Assembly (NCBI RefSeq): GCF_014490485.1
Contig: NZ_JACTVA010000048.1
Span: 1 to 40,745 of the forward strand
Direction of reading: 5' to 3'
Length of the DNA: 40,745 nt
From: Teichococcus aerophilus
GTDB lineage: Bacteria; Pseudomonadota; Alphaproteobacteria; Acetobacterales; Acetobacteraceae
Shown: piece after piece, positions 8,237 to 17,240 of the stretch
How positions within the stretch are numbered: position 1 is the first letter of the stretch
Layout of the letters: every line of letters starts with the position of its first letter
Program-made: the position numbers and the translations under genes
Notes under the pieces: generated by a model
What the model saw: the letters and a program-made list of their open reading frames with translations, nothing else
Told to the model about the DNA's origin: nothing
Databases searched by the model: none

Positions 8237-9225
8237 AGCCAGCCCTTCCGCTTGAAATACACGATCGGCAGCACCGCACTGCAAATCATCAACAAGATCG
8301 CCAGCGGATAGCCGAAGGAGAGCTGCAGTTCCGGCATATTGGCGAAATTCATGCCGTAGATGCTGGCCACCAGGGTGGGCGGCATCAGCGCCACGCTGGC
8401 GACGGTGAAGGTCTTGATGATGCCGTTCTGGTCGATGTTGATGATGCCGAGCACCGCATCCAGCAGGAAATTCGCCTTGCTGGAGAGGAAGTTGGCGTGC
8501 TCGACCAGGGAGCGGACGTCGCGCACCAGGATCTTGATCATCCCCTGGTTCTCCTTGCGCACGGCAGTGGCCTTCTCGGCGCCGACGAAGGTGAGGATGC
8601 GGGTCAGGCCCAGCAGCGTCTCACTGGCGCGGCTGGTGACCTCGCCCACCTGGCCGAGGGCGAGCAGCACGGCCTTGAGGTCGGCGTCCCGCACATTGGC
8701 CTTCTTCTTCTGGTTGCCGCGGGCGATGCGGAAGGCGGACTGGCTGGCGCGGTCCATGTCCGCGCCGATCCGCTCCAGGATGTCGGCCAGCCGGTCCACC
8801 ACCTGCTCGAACAGGTGCAGCATCACGCCGTCGGCGCTGCCGAGCAGGGCGGCGGGCGTGCGGCGGGCGCGCAGCGCGAAGGTGGTGAAGGCCTTGGGGG
8901 TGGCGTAGCGCACCGTCATCAGCGTGTTGCCGGCCAGGACGAAGGTGATGGCGGTGGAGCCGTACTCGCCCTCATCGGCGCCGTAGAGGAAGCTGGCGGT
9001 GAGGAACAGCGCGTCGTCCTCCCGATACAGGCGGGAGGAGCTTTCGATCTCCTGCATCTCCTCCCGCGTCGGCATCTCCAGCCGGAAGGCGTCCTGCACG
9101 GCGGATTCCTCCTCCCGCGTCGGCGTCAGCAGGTCGATCCAGACGGCGGCGCGCAGCGCCTCGGCGGGAAGGATGCCGTCCTCCACGCGCAGGCGCCCCT
9201 CGGCCAAGGTGTAGGTCGTCATCAT
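8233..9225 (-). CDS. corA: CorA-type magnesium/cobalt transporter
   Basis: A 330-residue protein with the CorA layout: an acidic and helical cytoplasmic N-terminal domain and, at the C-terminus, two membrane helices joined by the signature YGMNF. The last residues FKRKGWL form the basic tail. CorA works as a pentamer and lets Mg2+ (also Co2+ and Ni2+) into the cell. The usual start is ATG at 9225 or, equally possible, the next ATG at 9222; no strong ribosome site discriminates. It lies downstream of mtnBDC with a 76-bp gap and could be read through from that operon. MtnC is Mg-dependent, but a functional tie is only a guess. Its stop codon lies in a repeat end. Confidence 0.94.
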   Translation of the reverse strand: MMTTYTLAEGRLRVEDGILPAEALRAAVWIDLLTPTREEESAVQDAFRLEMPTREEMQEIESSSRLYREDDALFLTASFLYGADEGEYGSTAITFVLAGNTLMTVRYATPKAFTTFALRARRTPAALLGSADGVMLHLFEQVVDRLADILERIGADMDRASQSAFRIARGNQKKKANVRDADLKAVLLALGQVGEVTSRASETLLGLTRILTFVGAEKATAVRKENQGMIKILVRDVRSLVEHANFLSSKANFLLDAVLGIINIDQNGIIKTFTVASVALMPPTLVASIYGMNFANMPELQLSFGYPLAILLMICSAVLPIVYFKRKGWL

Positions 9226-9301
9226 GGCAGGTGGTTCCCGGCAGAGGAGGGGGCGGGCAAGCGCGAGGCGCGCGCCGGCGGGCGGGGCCGGCGCGGCCGG
9301 T

Positions 9302-10024
9302 TCAGGCGGCGGCGCCTTCGGTGTGGCCGCGCGGCTGTGGCAGGCCGAACAGCGTGGCGACGCCGGGGAAATCCGCCGCCTGGCGATGGCCCGGTGCGGG
9401 CTGGGTGCCGTCGGCGGCGCGCACCAGCTGGCAGGTCAGCAGCCCGGCCGTCGCCGCCGCATCCAGCTCCTGCGCCACGTCGGAGAGGAACAGGATCTCG
9501 GACGGCGAGAGGTGCAGGCCGCGGGCGATGGCGGCGTAGCTGGCGGCTTCCCGCTTGCCGCCGACCTGCGTGTCGAAGAACCCGCCGAACAGCGGGGCGA
9601 GGTCCCCGGCCACCGAATGGCCGAAGATCAGCTTCTGCGCGGAGACGGAGCCGGAGGAATAGACATGCAGCCCGATGCCGGCGCGCGACCAGGCGCGCAG
9701 GCAGGGGGCGACATCCGGCCACAGATGGCCTTCCAGCCGGCCATCCAGGTAGCCCTGGCGCCAGATGAGGCCCTGCAGGGCTTTCATCGGCGTCACCTTG
9801 GCGTCTTCCTCCATCCAGCGGCGGAGGGCGGCGGGGGCGTCCTCGCCCGGATTGGCCAGGCGGCGGGCCTCGGCCAGGCACGCGATGACCTCGGGGTCAT
9901 GCGCGTGGGTGGCCAGGAAATCCTCCAGCGCCGCCTTCGCGAAGGGGAAGAGCGTGTCCTTCACGAAGGCGATGGAACTGGTGGTTCCCTCGATATCGGT
10001 CAGGATGGCGCTGATGGGTGCCAT
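9302..10024 (-). CDS. mtnC: enolase-phosphatase E1 (acireductone synthase)
   Basis: A 240-residue HAD-family enzyme of the methionine salvage pathway that enolises and dephosphorylates 2,3-diketo-5-methylthiopentyl-1-phosphate to acireductone. Family marks are the modified HAD motif I ILTDIEGTTSS near residues 7-17, VYSSGSVSAQKL (motif II) and the FLSDVAQELDAA motif near 188-199, plus GGFFDTQVGGKREAASY. The start ATG overlaps the stop of mtnD by one base (TGATG), so translation is coupled. It is the last gene of mtnB-mtnD-mtnC; the other salvage genes (mtnA, mtnK or mtnP) are not in the window. No clear T-tract terminator follows. Confidence 0.96.
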   Translation of the reverse strand: MAPISAILTDIEGTTSSIAFVKDTLFPFAKAALEDFLATHAHDPEVIACLAEARRLANPGEDAPAALRRWMEEDAKVTPMKALQGLIWRQGYLDGRLEGHLWPDVAPCLRAWSRAGIGLHVYSSGSVSAQKLIFGHSVAGDLAPLFGGFFDTQVGGKREAASYAAIARGLHLSPSEILFLSDVAQELDAAATAGLLTCQLVRAADGTQPAPGHRQAADFPGVATLFGLPQPRGHTEGAAA

Positions 10025-10563
10025 CAGCCGATCACCGCCGGGAAGCGGTCGGCCATGTCGGTGCCGGTGTAGTGCGGCGTCCAGCCCGTGGTGTCGGTGA
10101 AGATGCGCAGCACGGTGAAGGACGGCTCCAGCCCCGCATCGAACCAGTGCTGGGCGTTGGCGGGCACGCTGATCAGGTCACCCTGGGTGCAGTGCGCGTC
10201 GTACACCTTGCCGTTGGCATGGATGACGAAATTGCCCACGCCTTCGTGGAAGAAGCGGACCTCGTCCTCGGTATGGGTGTGCTCGGACAGGAACTTGGCC
10301 CGCATCGCATCCTTCTGGGGATGGGAGGGGTCGAGCTTGATGACATCGGCGGTGCCGGCGCCGGTGGCACCCATGAAGCTGTCCAGCTGCGGGCGGTAGG
10401 CGGCCAGCACCGTTTCGGCATCGGCGCCGGCGGGCAGCTCGGCCACCGGCCAGCGCTCGAAGCGGACATTGATGGGGGCCAGGGCCGCGGCGATCTCCGC
10501 CGCGTCGCTGGTGCTGACTTCGAGGGCGCCGGTGGCGGCGTTCTTGACGGTGAGCAGGCTCAT
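10024..10563 (-). CDS. mtnD: acireductone dioxygenase
   Basis: A 179-residue cupin enzyme that oxidises acireductone, giving the methionine precursor 2-keto-4-methylthiobutyrate and formate with Fe(II), or an off-pathway product with Ni(II). The metal motif is EHTHTEDEVRFF (two His and the Glu) with the fourth ligand in ANAQHWFD. The start at 10563 has a strong ribosome site AAAGGAG seven bases upstream. A longer frame to 10710 is a read into mtnB. Its ATG overlaps the mtnB stop (ATGA) and its stop overlaps the mtnC start, so all three genes are coupled in the order dehydratase, dioxygenase, phosphatase; genes 2 and 3 are inverted relative to the reaction order. Confidence 0.96.
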   Translation of the reverse strand: MSLLTVKNAATGALEVSTSDAAEIAAALAPINVRFERWPVAELPAGADAETVLAAYRPQLDSFMGATGAGTADVIKLDPSHPQKDAMRAKFLSEHTHTEDEVRFFHEGVGNFVIHANGKVYDAHCTQGDLISVPANAQHWFDAGLEPSFTVLRIFTDTTGWTPHYTGTDMADRFPAVIG

Positions 10564-11231
10564 CGCGCACTCCTTTCGTGGAATTCGCATTCTAGCATGA
10601 ATTCCAGTGCTTCCATGCGGATCAGCGCGGAATCCATGTCGCGGCCCCATACATAGATACCGTGGCCGCGCAGCACATACCCGGGCGGAATCTCTTTCAT
10701 CGAATCCCACCGGGCTTCGACGGCTGCCTGCAGGCGGGCGATGTCCTGGTCGTTGTCGAACACCGGCAGGACCACCTCGGCCTCATGCGTGGCAAGGCCG
10801 GGGAAAGCCTTCAGCAGTTCATACCTGGCGAGGGTGATGTGGTCCCCCACGGCGCGGGACAGCACGGTGTTGGCGATGGAATGGCCGTGCAGCACGGCGC
10901 CGGCTTCCGGGAAGCGGCGGTAGGCGCCGCAATGCAGCAGCGTCTCGGCCGACGGGCGCAGGCCTGGCTGCTCCGGCCGGCCATCGAGGTCCACGACCAT
11001 CAGCGCGTCGGCGCTCAGCTGGCCCTTGTGGAAGCCGGAACGGGTGATGGCCACGCGGCCTTCGGGCAGGCGGATGGAGATGTTGCCGGCGGTGGCGGGC
11101 ACCCAGTTGCGCTGGTCCAGCCTGCGGCCGGCGGCGACAATGGCCTGGGCCACGTCTTCCGGAATGCCAGGTGAGATGGGGGTATCGAGGCCGGTAGGGC
11201 CTGGGGTGCTGACAATCTGCAAGGCTTCCAC
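10560..11231 (-). CDS. mtnB: methylthioribulose-1-phosphate dehydratase
   Basis: A 223-residue class II aldolase-fold Zn enzyme that dehydrates methylthioribulose-1-phosphate, the step before mtnC. Seen are PATAGNISIRL near residues 45-55, the zinc motif HGHSIANT near 115 and the later GHGIYVWGRD. The frame opens with GTG at 11231, directly against an AGAAGG stretch, which is too close for a normal ribosome site. The TTG nine bases further in (11222) is better spaced from GAAGGTGG and may be the true start, giving 220 residues. It is the first gene of the salvage operon. Three 13-bp direct repeats lie 55-93 bp upstream. Confidence 0.94.
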   Translation of the reverse strand: MEALQIVSTPGPTGLDTPISPGIPEDVAQAIVAAGRRLDQRNWVPATAGNISIRLPEGRVAITRSGFHKGQLSADALMVVDLDGRPEQPGLRPSAETLLHCGAYRRFPEAGAVLHGHSIANTVLSRAVGDHITLARYELLKAFPGLATHEAEVVLPVFDNDQDIARLQAAVEARWDSMKEIPPGYVLRGHGIYVWGRDMDSALIRMEALEFMLECEFHERSAR

Positions 11232-11285
11232 CTTCTACCGGTAAGCGCGGCAGGGGGCGTAGCAGCGCCGGCCGGGAGGGGCCAG

Positions 11286-11324
11286 TGACAAGAGCGCATG
11301 ACAAGAGCGCATGACAAGAGCGCA
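11286..11324. repeat. three tandem copies of a 13-bp repeat upstream of mtnB
   Basis: TGACAAGAGCGCA occurs three times head to tail without error. On the mtnB strand each unit reads TGCGCTCTTGTCA, which contains a TTGTCA resembling a -35 box, but no convincing -10 partner was found at the right spacing. It is either a binding-site array or a simple slippage expansion. Confidence 0.9.
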
Positions 11325-11441
11325 ACAGGCTAGGGAGCAGAACACACGTCGACGGCCAGCGCCCGTGGCGCTGCCCGCATGCCGAAGCCGGGCTAAGCCC
11401 AACTGGATCGCGCGGGGCCGCGAGGCCCCGCGCAAACCGGT

Positions 11442-11705
11442 TCAGGCCGCCGGGCGGGTCGGGTTCGGCTGCGGTGCGGCCTGCGTGGGCTGCACGGTCG
11501 TCGGGCCGGCAATGTTGCCGGTCTGCTGCGGCGGATGCGCCTCGGCCGCCATGGAGGCGTCGGGCTCGTCTTCCTTCATGTTATTCTTGAAGGATTTGAT
11601 GCCCTTGGCGAAATCGCCCATGAGGGTGCTGATCTTGCCGCTGCCGAAAAGCAGCAGGACAACGAGCAGCACGATAACCCAGTGCCAGATGCTGAAGGAA
11701 CCCAT
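11442..11705 (-). CDS. tatA: Sec-independent translocase subunit TatA
   Basis: An 87-residue TatA/E protein: one N-terminal membrane helix ([15 protein letters not shown]), the FGSGKIS hinge, an amphipathic helix with [18 protein letters not shown] and a flexible Pro/Gln/Ala-rich tail. TatA oligomers form the pore that carries folded twin-arginine proteins across the inner membrane. The ATG at 11705 is preferred over the in-frame TTG at 11711 because MGSFSIWHW is the family start and GAGG lies upstream. TatB and TatC are not adjacent. Several neighbours (both TctC proteins and the amino-acid-type binding protein) have twin-arginine-like signals and could be clients. Confidence 0.95.
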   Translation of the reverse strand: MGSFSIWHWVIVLLVVLLLFGSGKISTLMGDFAKGIKSFKNNMKEDEPDASMAAEAHPPQQTGNIAGPTTVQPTQAAPQPNPTRPAA

Positions 11706-11958
11706 CGCCAAGCCTCGATCCAGTGGGGCATCCCTGGCGCAGGGGCTTCTTCCCCCACGCGTGGACGCACATTCATTCGTGCTACGGAGGCAATCCTACC
11801 GTCCCGGCGGGCTCCGCGCAAACTTGCAGATGGCCCGAATCGGGGGTGGAAACAACCTGTCACCAACGCTTCTTCGACCGATGCGGCGCAGAAACTCGCG
11901 CGGCTTGGCGGCAGCTTGGCTGCTTGCCTGGGCGGTTGGCGCGGTGGGCGGAAAGGCG
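11706..11958. other. intergenic stretch before family I element
   Basis: A non-coding stretch between tatA and the repeat at 11959. It should carry the tatA promoter. No convincing gene, RNA or operator was found in it. Confidence 0.5.
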
Positions 11959-12206
11959 GAAGGCCGGGGAAGGAATTCCCCGGACCCCTTCTTTATTTTT
12001 GCGAGTTTAGCGTCACGCCTCAGGATTGAGAGCGGGCTCTGCTTGATGAATCAATGATGGGCCACGTGGGCTGAACCGTCAGTCGCCGGAGGTCCAGGAC
12101 CTTCGGCGAACCCAGCCGTGCTTAAGACCAGAGCCCTCAGCAGCCCCCGACCGAAGACTTGGAAAAAAGGAAAGAAGGGGCCCGGGGAATTCCTTCCCCG
12201 GCCTTC
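11959..12206. repeat. family I intergenic element, copy 2
   Basis: A 248-bp element with the same ends as 2623-2872. The left end has CCGGGGAAGGAATTCCCCGG followed by a CTTCTTTATTTTT run; the right end is its inverse. The central palindrome at 12084-12108 has arms CGCCGGAGGTC and GACCTTCGGCG, so one pair becomes G-U if transcribed on the plus strand. Shared interior blocks include CTGCTTGATGA and GGGCTGAACCGTCAGTCG. The right end lies 16 bp past the stop of the TctC gene at 12223 and is probably its terminator. Confidence 0.9.
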
Positions 12207-12222
12207 TCTTCTTCGCTGCCCC

Positions 12223-13236
12223 TTACTCCGCGCGGATACCGAGGCGTTGGATGAGGCCGCCCCAGCGGGCTGTCTCGGTGGCGATGAAGCTGGCGAATTC
12301 CTCGGGGGTGTTGGTCACCACTTCGAAGCCGGCGGTGGCCATGGCCAGCTTGGCCTGCGGGGCAGCCAGGGCGGCCTGGGCTTCCCGCGCCAGGGCCTGC
12401 ACGCGGTCTGCCGGCGTGGCGGCGGGGGCGATCAGGCCGATCCAGGCGTAGGATGTGGCGCCGGGCATGCCGGATTCTTCCAGCGTCGGCACTTCAGGCA
12501 GTTGGGGCAGGCGGCCCTCGGCGGTGACGGCCAGGGCGATGGCCTGGCCTTCGCGCACCTGGGGCAGGATGCCGGCGACGGTGATGATCATGGCGTTGAT
12601 GCGCCCGGCCACCAGGTCCAGCGTCGCTTGCGGGAAGCCGCGATAGGGCACGTGTTCGGCCTGGATGCCGGCGCGGGCCTTCAGGTCCTCCATCGCCAGA
12701 TGGCCGCCGGAGCCGGGGCCGACGGAGCCGTAAGTCAGCGCGTTGGGGTTGGCTTTGGCGTAGGCGACGAACTCCGCCAGCGTGCGGGCGGGGACGGAGG
12801 GGTGCACCACCAGCACCTGCCCGGCGCGCACCAGCAGCGAGACCGGCGCGAGGTCCTTGGCCGGGTTGTAGGGCAGGTTGGGGTAGAGCGACGGCGCGGT
12901 GGAGAGCGGGCCGTTAATGGAGACGCCGATGGTCAGGCCGTCCGTTGCCTTGGCCACCGCGTCGGTGCCCAGGTTGCCGCCGGCGCCGGCGCGGTTATCC
13001 GCCACGAAGGGCTGGGCGAAGACCGTGCTGAAATGCTGTGCCACGGTGCGGGCCACGATGTCGGGCGTGGAGCCGGCGGGGTAGGGCACCACCAGCCGCA
13101 CCGGCCGGTCCGGCCAGGGATGAGCGGCGGGATGAGCGGCAGTCTGGGCGGCGGCGGGCCGGGCCAGGGCGCCCGGAAGCAGGGCGGCGCCCGGCAAGGC
13201 GGCGGTGAGCGCCAGCAGGGTACGGCGGGGCAGCAT
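12223..13236 (-). CDS. second TctC/Bug family solute-binding protein (orphan)
   Basis: A 337-residue homologue of the TctC protein at 2898. It starts MLPRRTLLALTAALPG, a twin-arginine-like signal peptide ending near AAAQT. Mature features are HPWPDRPVRLVVPYPAGSTPD, VADNRAGAGGNLG, EHVPYRGFPQATLDLVAGR and a C-terminal LGIRAE. The ATG at 13236 has GAGGAAC about nine bases upstream. It has no TctA or TctB neighbour and is transcribed divergently from ppc. The two TctC proteins in this window share only family-level similarity, so they are paralogues rather than a recent duplication. The ligand is not known. Confidence 0.93.
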   Translation of the reverse strand: MLPRRTLLALTAALPGAALLPGALARPAAAQTAAHPAAHPWPDRPVRLVVPYPAGSTPDIVARTVAQHFSTVFAQPFVADNRAGAGGNLGTDAVAKATDGLTIGVSINGPLSTAPSLYPNLPYNPAKDLAPVSLLVRAGQVLVVHPSVPARTLAEFVAYAKANPNALTYGSVGPGSGGHLAMEDLKARAGIQAEHVPYRGFPQATLDLVAGRINAMIITVAGILPQVREGQAIALAVTAEGRLPQLPEVPTLEESGMPGATSYAWIGLIAPAATPADRVQALAREAQAALAAPQAKLAMATAGFEVVTNTPEEFASFIATETARWGGLIQRLGIRAE

Positions 13237-13397
13237 GACGGTGGTGTTCCTCAACGGTCGGCTTGCTTCGGGGTTGAGCATGGGGCGGCAGGGCCGTCCA
13301 GCGGCTTGGCGCATCGCTGGGCCGCGCCGTTTCCATTGTGCGGTGCGGTTGGCTCTGCCAGCCTGCCGTGTCCAAGCGTCGTCCAGGGAGGCCTGTT

Positions 13398-16193
13398 ATG
13401 CCCGATACCACCCGGTCCCTCGTGGAGGGGGCGTTCGCCACGGAGCCTGGGGCGCCGCGCGGCGGGGAGCGTGACCAGAAGCTGGTCGAGGACGTGCGCC
13501 TGCTGGGCCACCTGCTGGGCGAGGTGGTGCGGGAGCAAGAGGGCGAGACCACCTACGAGCTGATCGAGGCCATCCGCCGCTTTTCCGTGGCGTTCGAGCG
13601 GCATGCGGATGCCGAGGCGGGGCAGGACCTGGACCGGCTGCTGACGCGGCTGAGCCCGGCGGAGACCGTCTCCGTCATCCGCGCCTTCAGCTATTTCTCC
13701 CATCTGGCGAACCTGGCGGAGGACCGCAACAATCTACGCCGGCAGGCAGCCAGCGAGGAGAGCGGGGCGCCGGAGGAGGGCAGCCTGGCCCGCAGCTTTG
13801 CCCGCTTCCAGGAGGCGGGGATCGGGGCGGAGCAGATCGGGCGGGCGCTGTCCCGCAGCTGGGTCTCGCCCGTGCTGACGGCGCATCCGACCGAGGTGCA
13901 GCGCAAGAGCACGCTGGATACCGAACGGGCGATCGCGGAGCTGCTGGCGGTGCGGGACGGACTGCGCGGTGCCGGCGCGCGGGCGGAGAACGAGGCGCTG
14001 CTGAAGACGCGCATCACCCAGTTGTGGCAGACGCGCATCCTGCGCTTCGTCAAGCTGACGGTGCGGGACGAGATCGAGAACGTCCTCAGCTACTACAACA
14101 CCACCTTCCTGCGGGAGATCCCGCGGCTATACGCGGACCTGGAGCGGCAACTGGGCCGGCGGGTGGCGCCGTTCTTCCGCATGGGCAACTGGATCGGCGG
14201 GGACCGGGACGGCAACCCCAACGTCAATGCCGGCACGCTGACCATGGCGCTGCAACGCCAGGGTGAGGTGGTGCTGCGGCACTATCTGGCCGAGGTGCAC
14301 GCGCTGGGGGCGGAGCTTTCCGTCTCCCGCACCCTCGCGGGGTGTTCCAGCGACCTGGATGCGCTGGCCGCCCGTTCCGGCGACGCGAATGCGCGGCGGG
14401 ATGACGAGCCGTACCGGCGGGCGCTGACGGGGGTATACGCGCGGCTGGCCGGTACGCTGAAGGCACTGACGGGGACGGAGGCGCTGCGCCATGCCGTGGC
14501 CCCGGCCGAGCCCTATGAAGGGGCCGCCGAGTTCCTGGCCGATCTGCGCGTGGTGGAGGATTCGCTGCGCCGGCACCACGGCGCGGCGCTGGCCGCCCCC
14601 CGGCTGGTGCCGCTGATGCGGGCGGTGGAGGTGTTCGGCTTCCACCTGGCCACCACCGACCTGCGGCAGAGTTCCGACCAGCATGAGGCCGTGCTGGCCG
14701 AGTTGCTGGCGACCGCGCGGATCGAGCTGGATTACTCCGGACTGGAGGAAGCAGCGAAGCAGAAGCTGTTGCTGGAGCTTCTGGCCGACCCGCGCGGCCT
14801 GCGGGTGCGCAACGCGGTGTATTCCGCCAACACCGAGAGCGAGCTGGCGATCTTCGAGATGGCGCGGCAGCTGCGCGCCGGTTTCGGCGCGGACGCCATC
14901 CGCCACGCCATCATCAGCCATACCGAGAGCGTCAGCGACCTGCTGGAAGTGCTGGTGCTGCAGAAGGAGTGCGGGCTGATGCACGGCACGCTGGCGCCGC
15001 GGGAAGCGGCGACGGCGAAGGTGGACCTGATCGTCAGCCCGTTGTTCGAGACGATCGAGGATCTGCGGTCGGCCGAGCCGATCATGCGCGAATTCTACGA
15101 CCTGCCGGGCATCGAGGCGCTGATCCGCCATTCGGGCGGCGAGCAGGACATCATGCTGGGCTATTCCGACAGCAACAAGGATGGCGGCTATTTCACCTCC
15201 ACCTGGGAGCTGTACCGGGCGACGACGGCGCTGGTGGCGTTGTTCGAGCGCAAGCCGGGGCTGACGCTGCGGCTGTTCCACGGCCGTGGCGGCGCCGTGG
15301 GGCGCGGCGGCGGGCCAAGCTACCAGGCCATCCTGGCGCAGCCGCCGGGCACGGTGAAAGGCCAGATCCGCCTGACTGAGCAGGGCGAGGTGATCAACGC
15401 CAAATACGCCAACCCCGAGATCGGCCGCCGCAACCTGGAGATCCTGATGGCGGCGGCGCTGGAGGCCACGCTGCTGGCGCCGGAGGAAGCGGCGACGCCC
15501 GAGTTCCTGGCGGCGGCGGCCTCGCTCTCCGCCCGCTCCATGGCTGCCTACCGGGCGCTGGTCTACGAAACGGCGGATTTCGCCGACTATTTCTTCAGCG
15601 CCACGCCGATTGCCGAGATCGCCGAGCTGAATATCGGCTCCCGCCCCGCCTCCCGGAAGGCGAACCGGCGGATCGAGGATCTGCGGGCGATTCCGTGGAG
15701 CTTCTCCTGGGGGCAGAGCCGGGTGGCCCTGCCGGGCTGGTACGGTTTTGGCGCGGCGGTGGAAGAATACCTGGCCGGGGATGACGGCGGGCTGGCGCTG
15801 CTGCGGCGGATGAACGCCGAATGGCCGTTCTTCCGCACCATGCTTTCCAACATGGACATGGTGCTGGCCAAGGCCGACCTGGACGTGGCGCAGCGCTACG
15901 CCGGCCTGGTGCCGGATAAGGCACTGGGCGAGCGCGTCTTCGCCGCGATCGAGGCCGAGTGGGCCAGGACGGTGAAGGCGGTGGAGGCCATCAACGGCCA
16001 GTCCCGCCGCCTGGCCGACAACCCGGCGCTGGAACGCTCCATCGCCCACCGTTCCGCCTATATCGCGCCGCTGAACCACCTTCAGGTGGAATTGCTGCGG
16101 CGCTGGCGGGCAGGGCAGGTGGATGAGAAGGCGCAGAACGGCATCCTCATCTCGATCAACGGCGTGGCGGCGGGGTTGCGGAATACGGGGTGA
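13398..16193 (+). CDS. ppc: phosphoenolpyruvate carboxylase
   Basis: A 931-residue cytoplasmic enzyme that carboxylates PEP to oxaloacetate, refilling the TCA cycle. Hallmarks are the catalytic-histidine motif [12 protein letters not shown] (His163), the [10 protein letters not shown] substrate loop, the mobile [15 protein letters not shown] motif and the C-terminal tail LRNTG, which holds the allosteric-site end of the family (usually QNTG). The start ATG 13398 has GGGAGG six bases upstream; the frame extends further 5' but without family match. Length is typical. It is divergent from the TctC gene. A terminator hairpin in the repeat at 16216 begins 23 bp after the stop. Confidence 0.98.
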   Translation: MPDTTRSLVEGAFATEPGAPRGGERDQKLVEDVRLLGHLLGEVVREQEGETTYELIEAIRRFSVAFERHADAEAGQDLDRLLTRLSPAETVSVIRAFSYFSHLANLAEDRNNLRRQAASEESGAPEEGSLARSFARFQEAGIGAEQIGRALSRSWVSPVLTAHPTEVQRKSTLDTERAIAELLAVRDGLRGAGARAENEALLKTRITQLWQTRILRFVKLTVRDEIENVLSYYNTTFLREIPRLYADLERQLGRRVAPFFRMGNWIGGDRDGNPNVNAGTLTMALQRQGEVVLRHYLAEVHALGAELSVSRTLAGCSSDLDALAARSGDANARRDDEPYRRALTGVYARLAGTLKALTGTEALRHAVAPAEPYEGAAEFLADLRVVEDSLRRHHGAALAAPRLVPLMRAVEVFGFHLATTDLRQSSDQHEAVLAELLATARIELDYSGLEEAAKQKLLLELLADPRGLRVRNAVYSANTESELAIFEMARQLRAGFGADAIRHAIISHTESVSDLLEVLVLQKECGLMHGTLAPREAATAKVDLIVSPLFETIEDLRSAEPIMREFYDLPGIEALIRHSGGEQDIMLGYSDSNKDGGYFTSTWELYRATTALVALFERKPGLTLRLFHGRGGAVGRGGGPSYQAILAQPPGTVKGQIRLTEQGEVINAKYANPEIGRRNLEILMAAALEATLLAPEEAATPEFLAAAASLSARSMAAYRALVYETADFADYFFSATPIAEIAELNIGSRPASRKANRRIEDLRAIPWSFSWGQSRVALPGWYGFGAAVEEYLAGDDGGLALLRRMNAEWPFFRTMLSNMDMVLAKADLDVAQRYAGLVPDKALGERVFAAIEAEWARTVKAVEAINGQSRRLADNPALERSIAHRSAYIAPLNHLQVELLRRWRAGQVDEKAQNGILISINGVAAGLRNTG

Positions 16194-16215
16194 GGGGAGG
16201 AAGGCTGGAGCGAGA

Positions 16216-16602
16216 GAAGGCTGGGGGAAGGAATTCCCCCAGGCCCCCATCTTCTTTTTTCGAGTTTGGGCGGGGGTGGGGTCGTGGCGCTGGGAGTTCG
16301 ACGGTTGTGGGTTTTTGGCCCGGCGGATTGTTTGAGGCGGCTCTAGAAGCTTGATGGGCTTACCCGTGGCTACCTGCTTCGATGGGGCTTCGCCCAGTTG
16401 TTTGTGCTTCGGTTTCGCGTTGGTACGGAGCATTCCCGGTTAACCCGGAATTTTTTACAGCAGTCCCACAGGCGTCGGGCGAAGCGCCTAGGCCCCAAAG
16501 GGCCATGGGAGAGCTTCACCACGTTCCAACTTCTCCCTGAAGCGCCCTCCCAGACTCGCAAAAATAAAAGAAGGGGTCCGGGGAATTCCTTCCCCGGCCT
16601 TC
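16216..16602. repeat. family I-end element with a different core
   Basis: A 387-bp element that fills the gap 16194-16622 between the convergent genes ppc and the CHAP protein. The ends are family I (GAAGGCTGGGGGAAGGAATT on the left, the inverse of GAAGGCCGGGG on the right), each with a T-rich inner flank ending in a CGAGTTT or GCGAGTCT box. The core lacks the 11-bp-arm palindrome; it instead holds an imperfect hairpin with a T6 tail near 16434-16459 (ATTCC and GGAAT arms). Stops lie 23 bp and 21 bp outside the ends, so it probably terminates both genes. Confidence 0.78.
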
Positions 16603-16622
16603 TCCCCAACCCAGAGCGCGCC

Positions 16623-17156
16623 TCAGCGAGACGCGATCAGCGCCCGGCGGTGGATGAAGCCGGAGACGGGGTAGGAGGAACTGCCGAGGTTGTTGATGGG
16701 TGGGTACCAGACCCGGACCATCGACCAGTCGTTGCGGGGGGAGACGTCGATCACCGGTTGGTCCAGCGTGATGCGGCCTTTGGCGCTGCCATTGGCCCAG
16801 TTGGCGTGGTCCACGCGGATTTCGCGGGCGGAGACGACGCGGCTGACGACGGAGAGATGGCCTTCGCGCAGGCGGGAGGTGCGGCTGAGGACGAGCAGGC
16901 TGCCTTGCCGTGGGTTGGTACCGCGTTCGTAGCGGCCATCGGCGGCGTTCCACCATTCCCAGGCGTCGCCGCTGAGCTGGATGCCGGATTCGGCGCGGGC
17001 ATAGGGCACGCACCACATGAAGCCGCCATTGCCGGCGCCGCCGCCGGTAGCGACGCGGCCACCGCCGCCGCCACAGGCGGCCAGCAGCAGCAATGCCAGA
17101 AGGCAGGCGATGCGCCTGGTGCCCCCGCCGGGCCACGGCGTCGCTGGAATACTCAT
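16623..17156 (-). CDS. CHAP-domain lipoprotein (putative peptidoglycan amidase/endopeptidase)
   Basis: A 177-residue protein. Residues 1-29 form a lipoprotein signal ending in the lipobox LAAC, so it is probably anchored to a membrane by Cys28 or so, followed by a glycine-rich linker. The CHAP fold follows, with the catalytic cysteine in MWCVPYARAESGIQL and the histidine in REGHLSVVSRVV, then the typical REIRVDHANW strand. CHAP enzymes cleave peptide or amide bonds of murein. The role in this cell is unknown; a cell-division or envelope-remodelling role is only plausible. It ends 21 bp from a repeat-borne terminator and lies 84 bp downstream of dnaA on the same strand. Confidence 0.86.
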   Translation of the reverse strand: MSIPATPWPGGGTRRIACLLALLLLAACGGGGGRVATGGGAGNGGFMWCVPYARAESGIQLSGDAWEWWNAADGRYERGTNPRQGSLLVLSRTSRLREGHLSVVSRVVSAREIRVDHANWANGSAKGRITLDQPVIDVSPRNDWSMVRVWYPPINNLGSSSYPVSGFIHRRALIASR

Positions 17157-17240
17157 CGGGCAAGTCCGTGCCTGAACGCCGGGCGGGGGCTCCGGCGGTG
17201 CTGTGGTCAGTGCCCCTGGGGGAGGGGGAGCGTCAGCTTA

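Noticed and set aside
14127-16433. 768-codon frame antisense to ppc
   Set aside because: Shadow of a highly conserved gene; the residues are Arg/Gln/His-rich with no family match.
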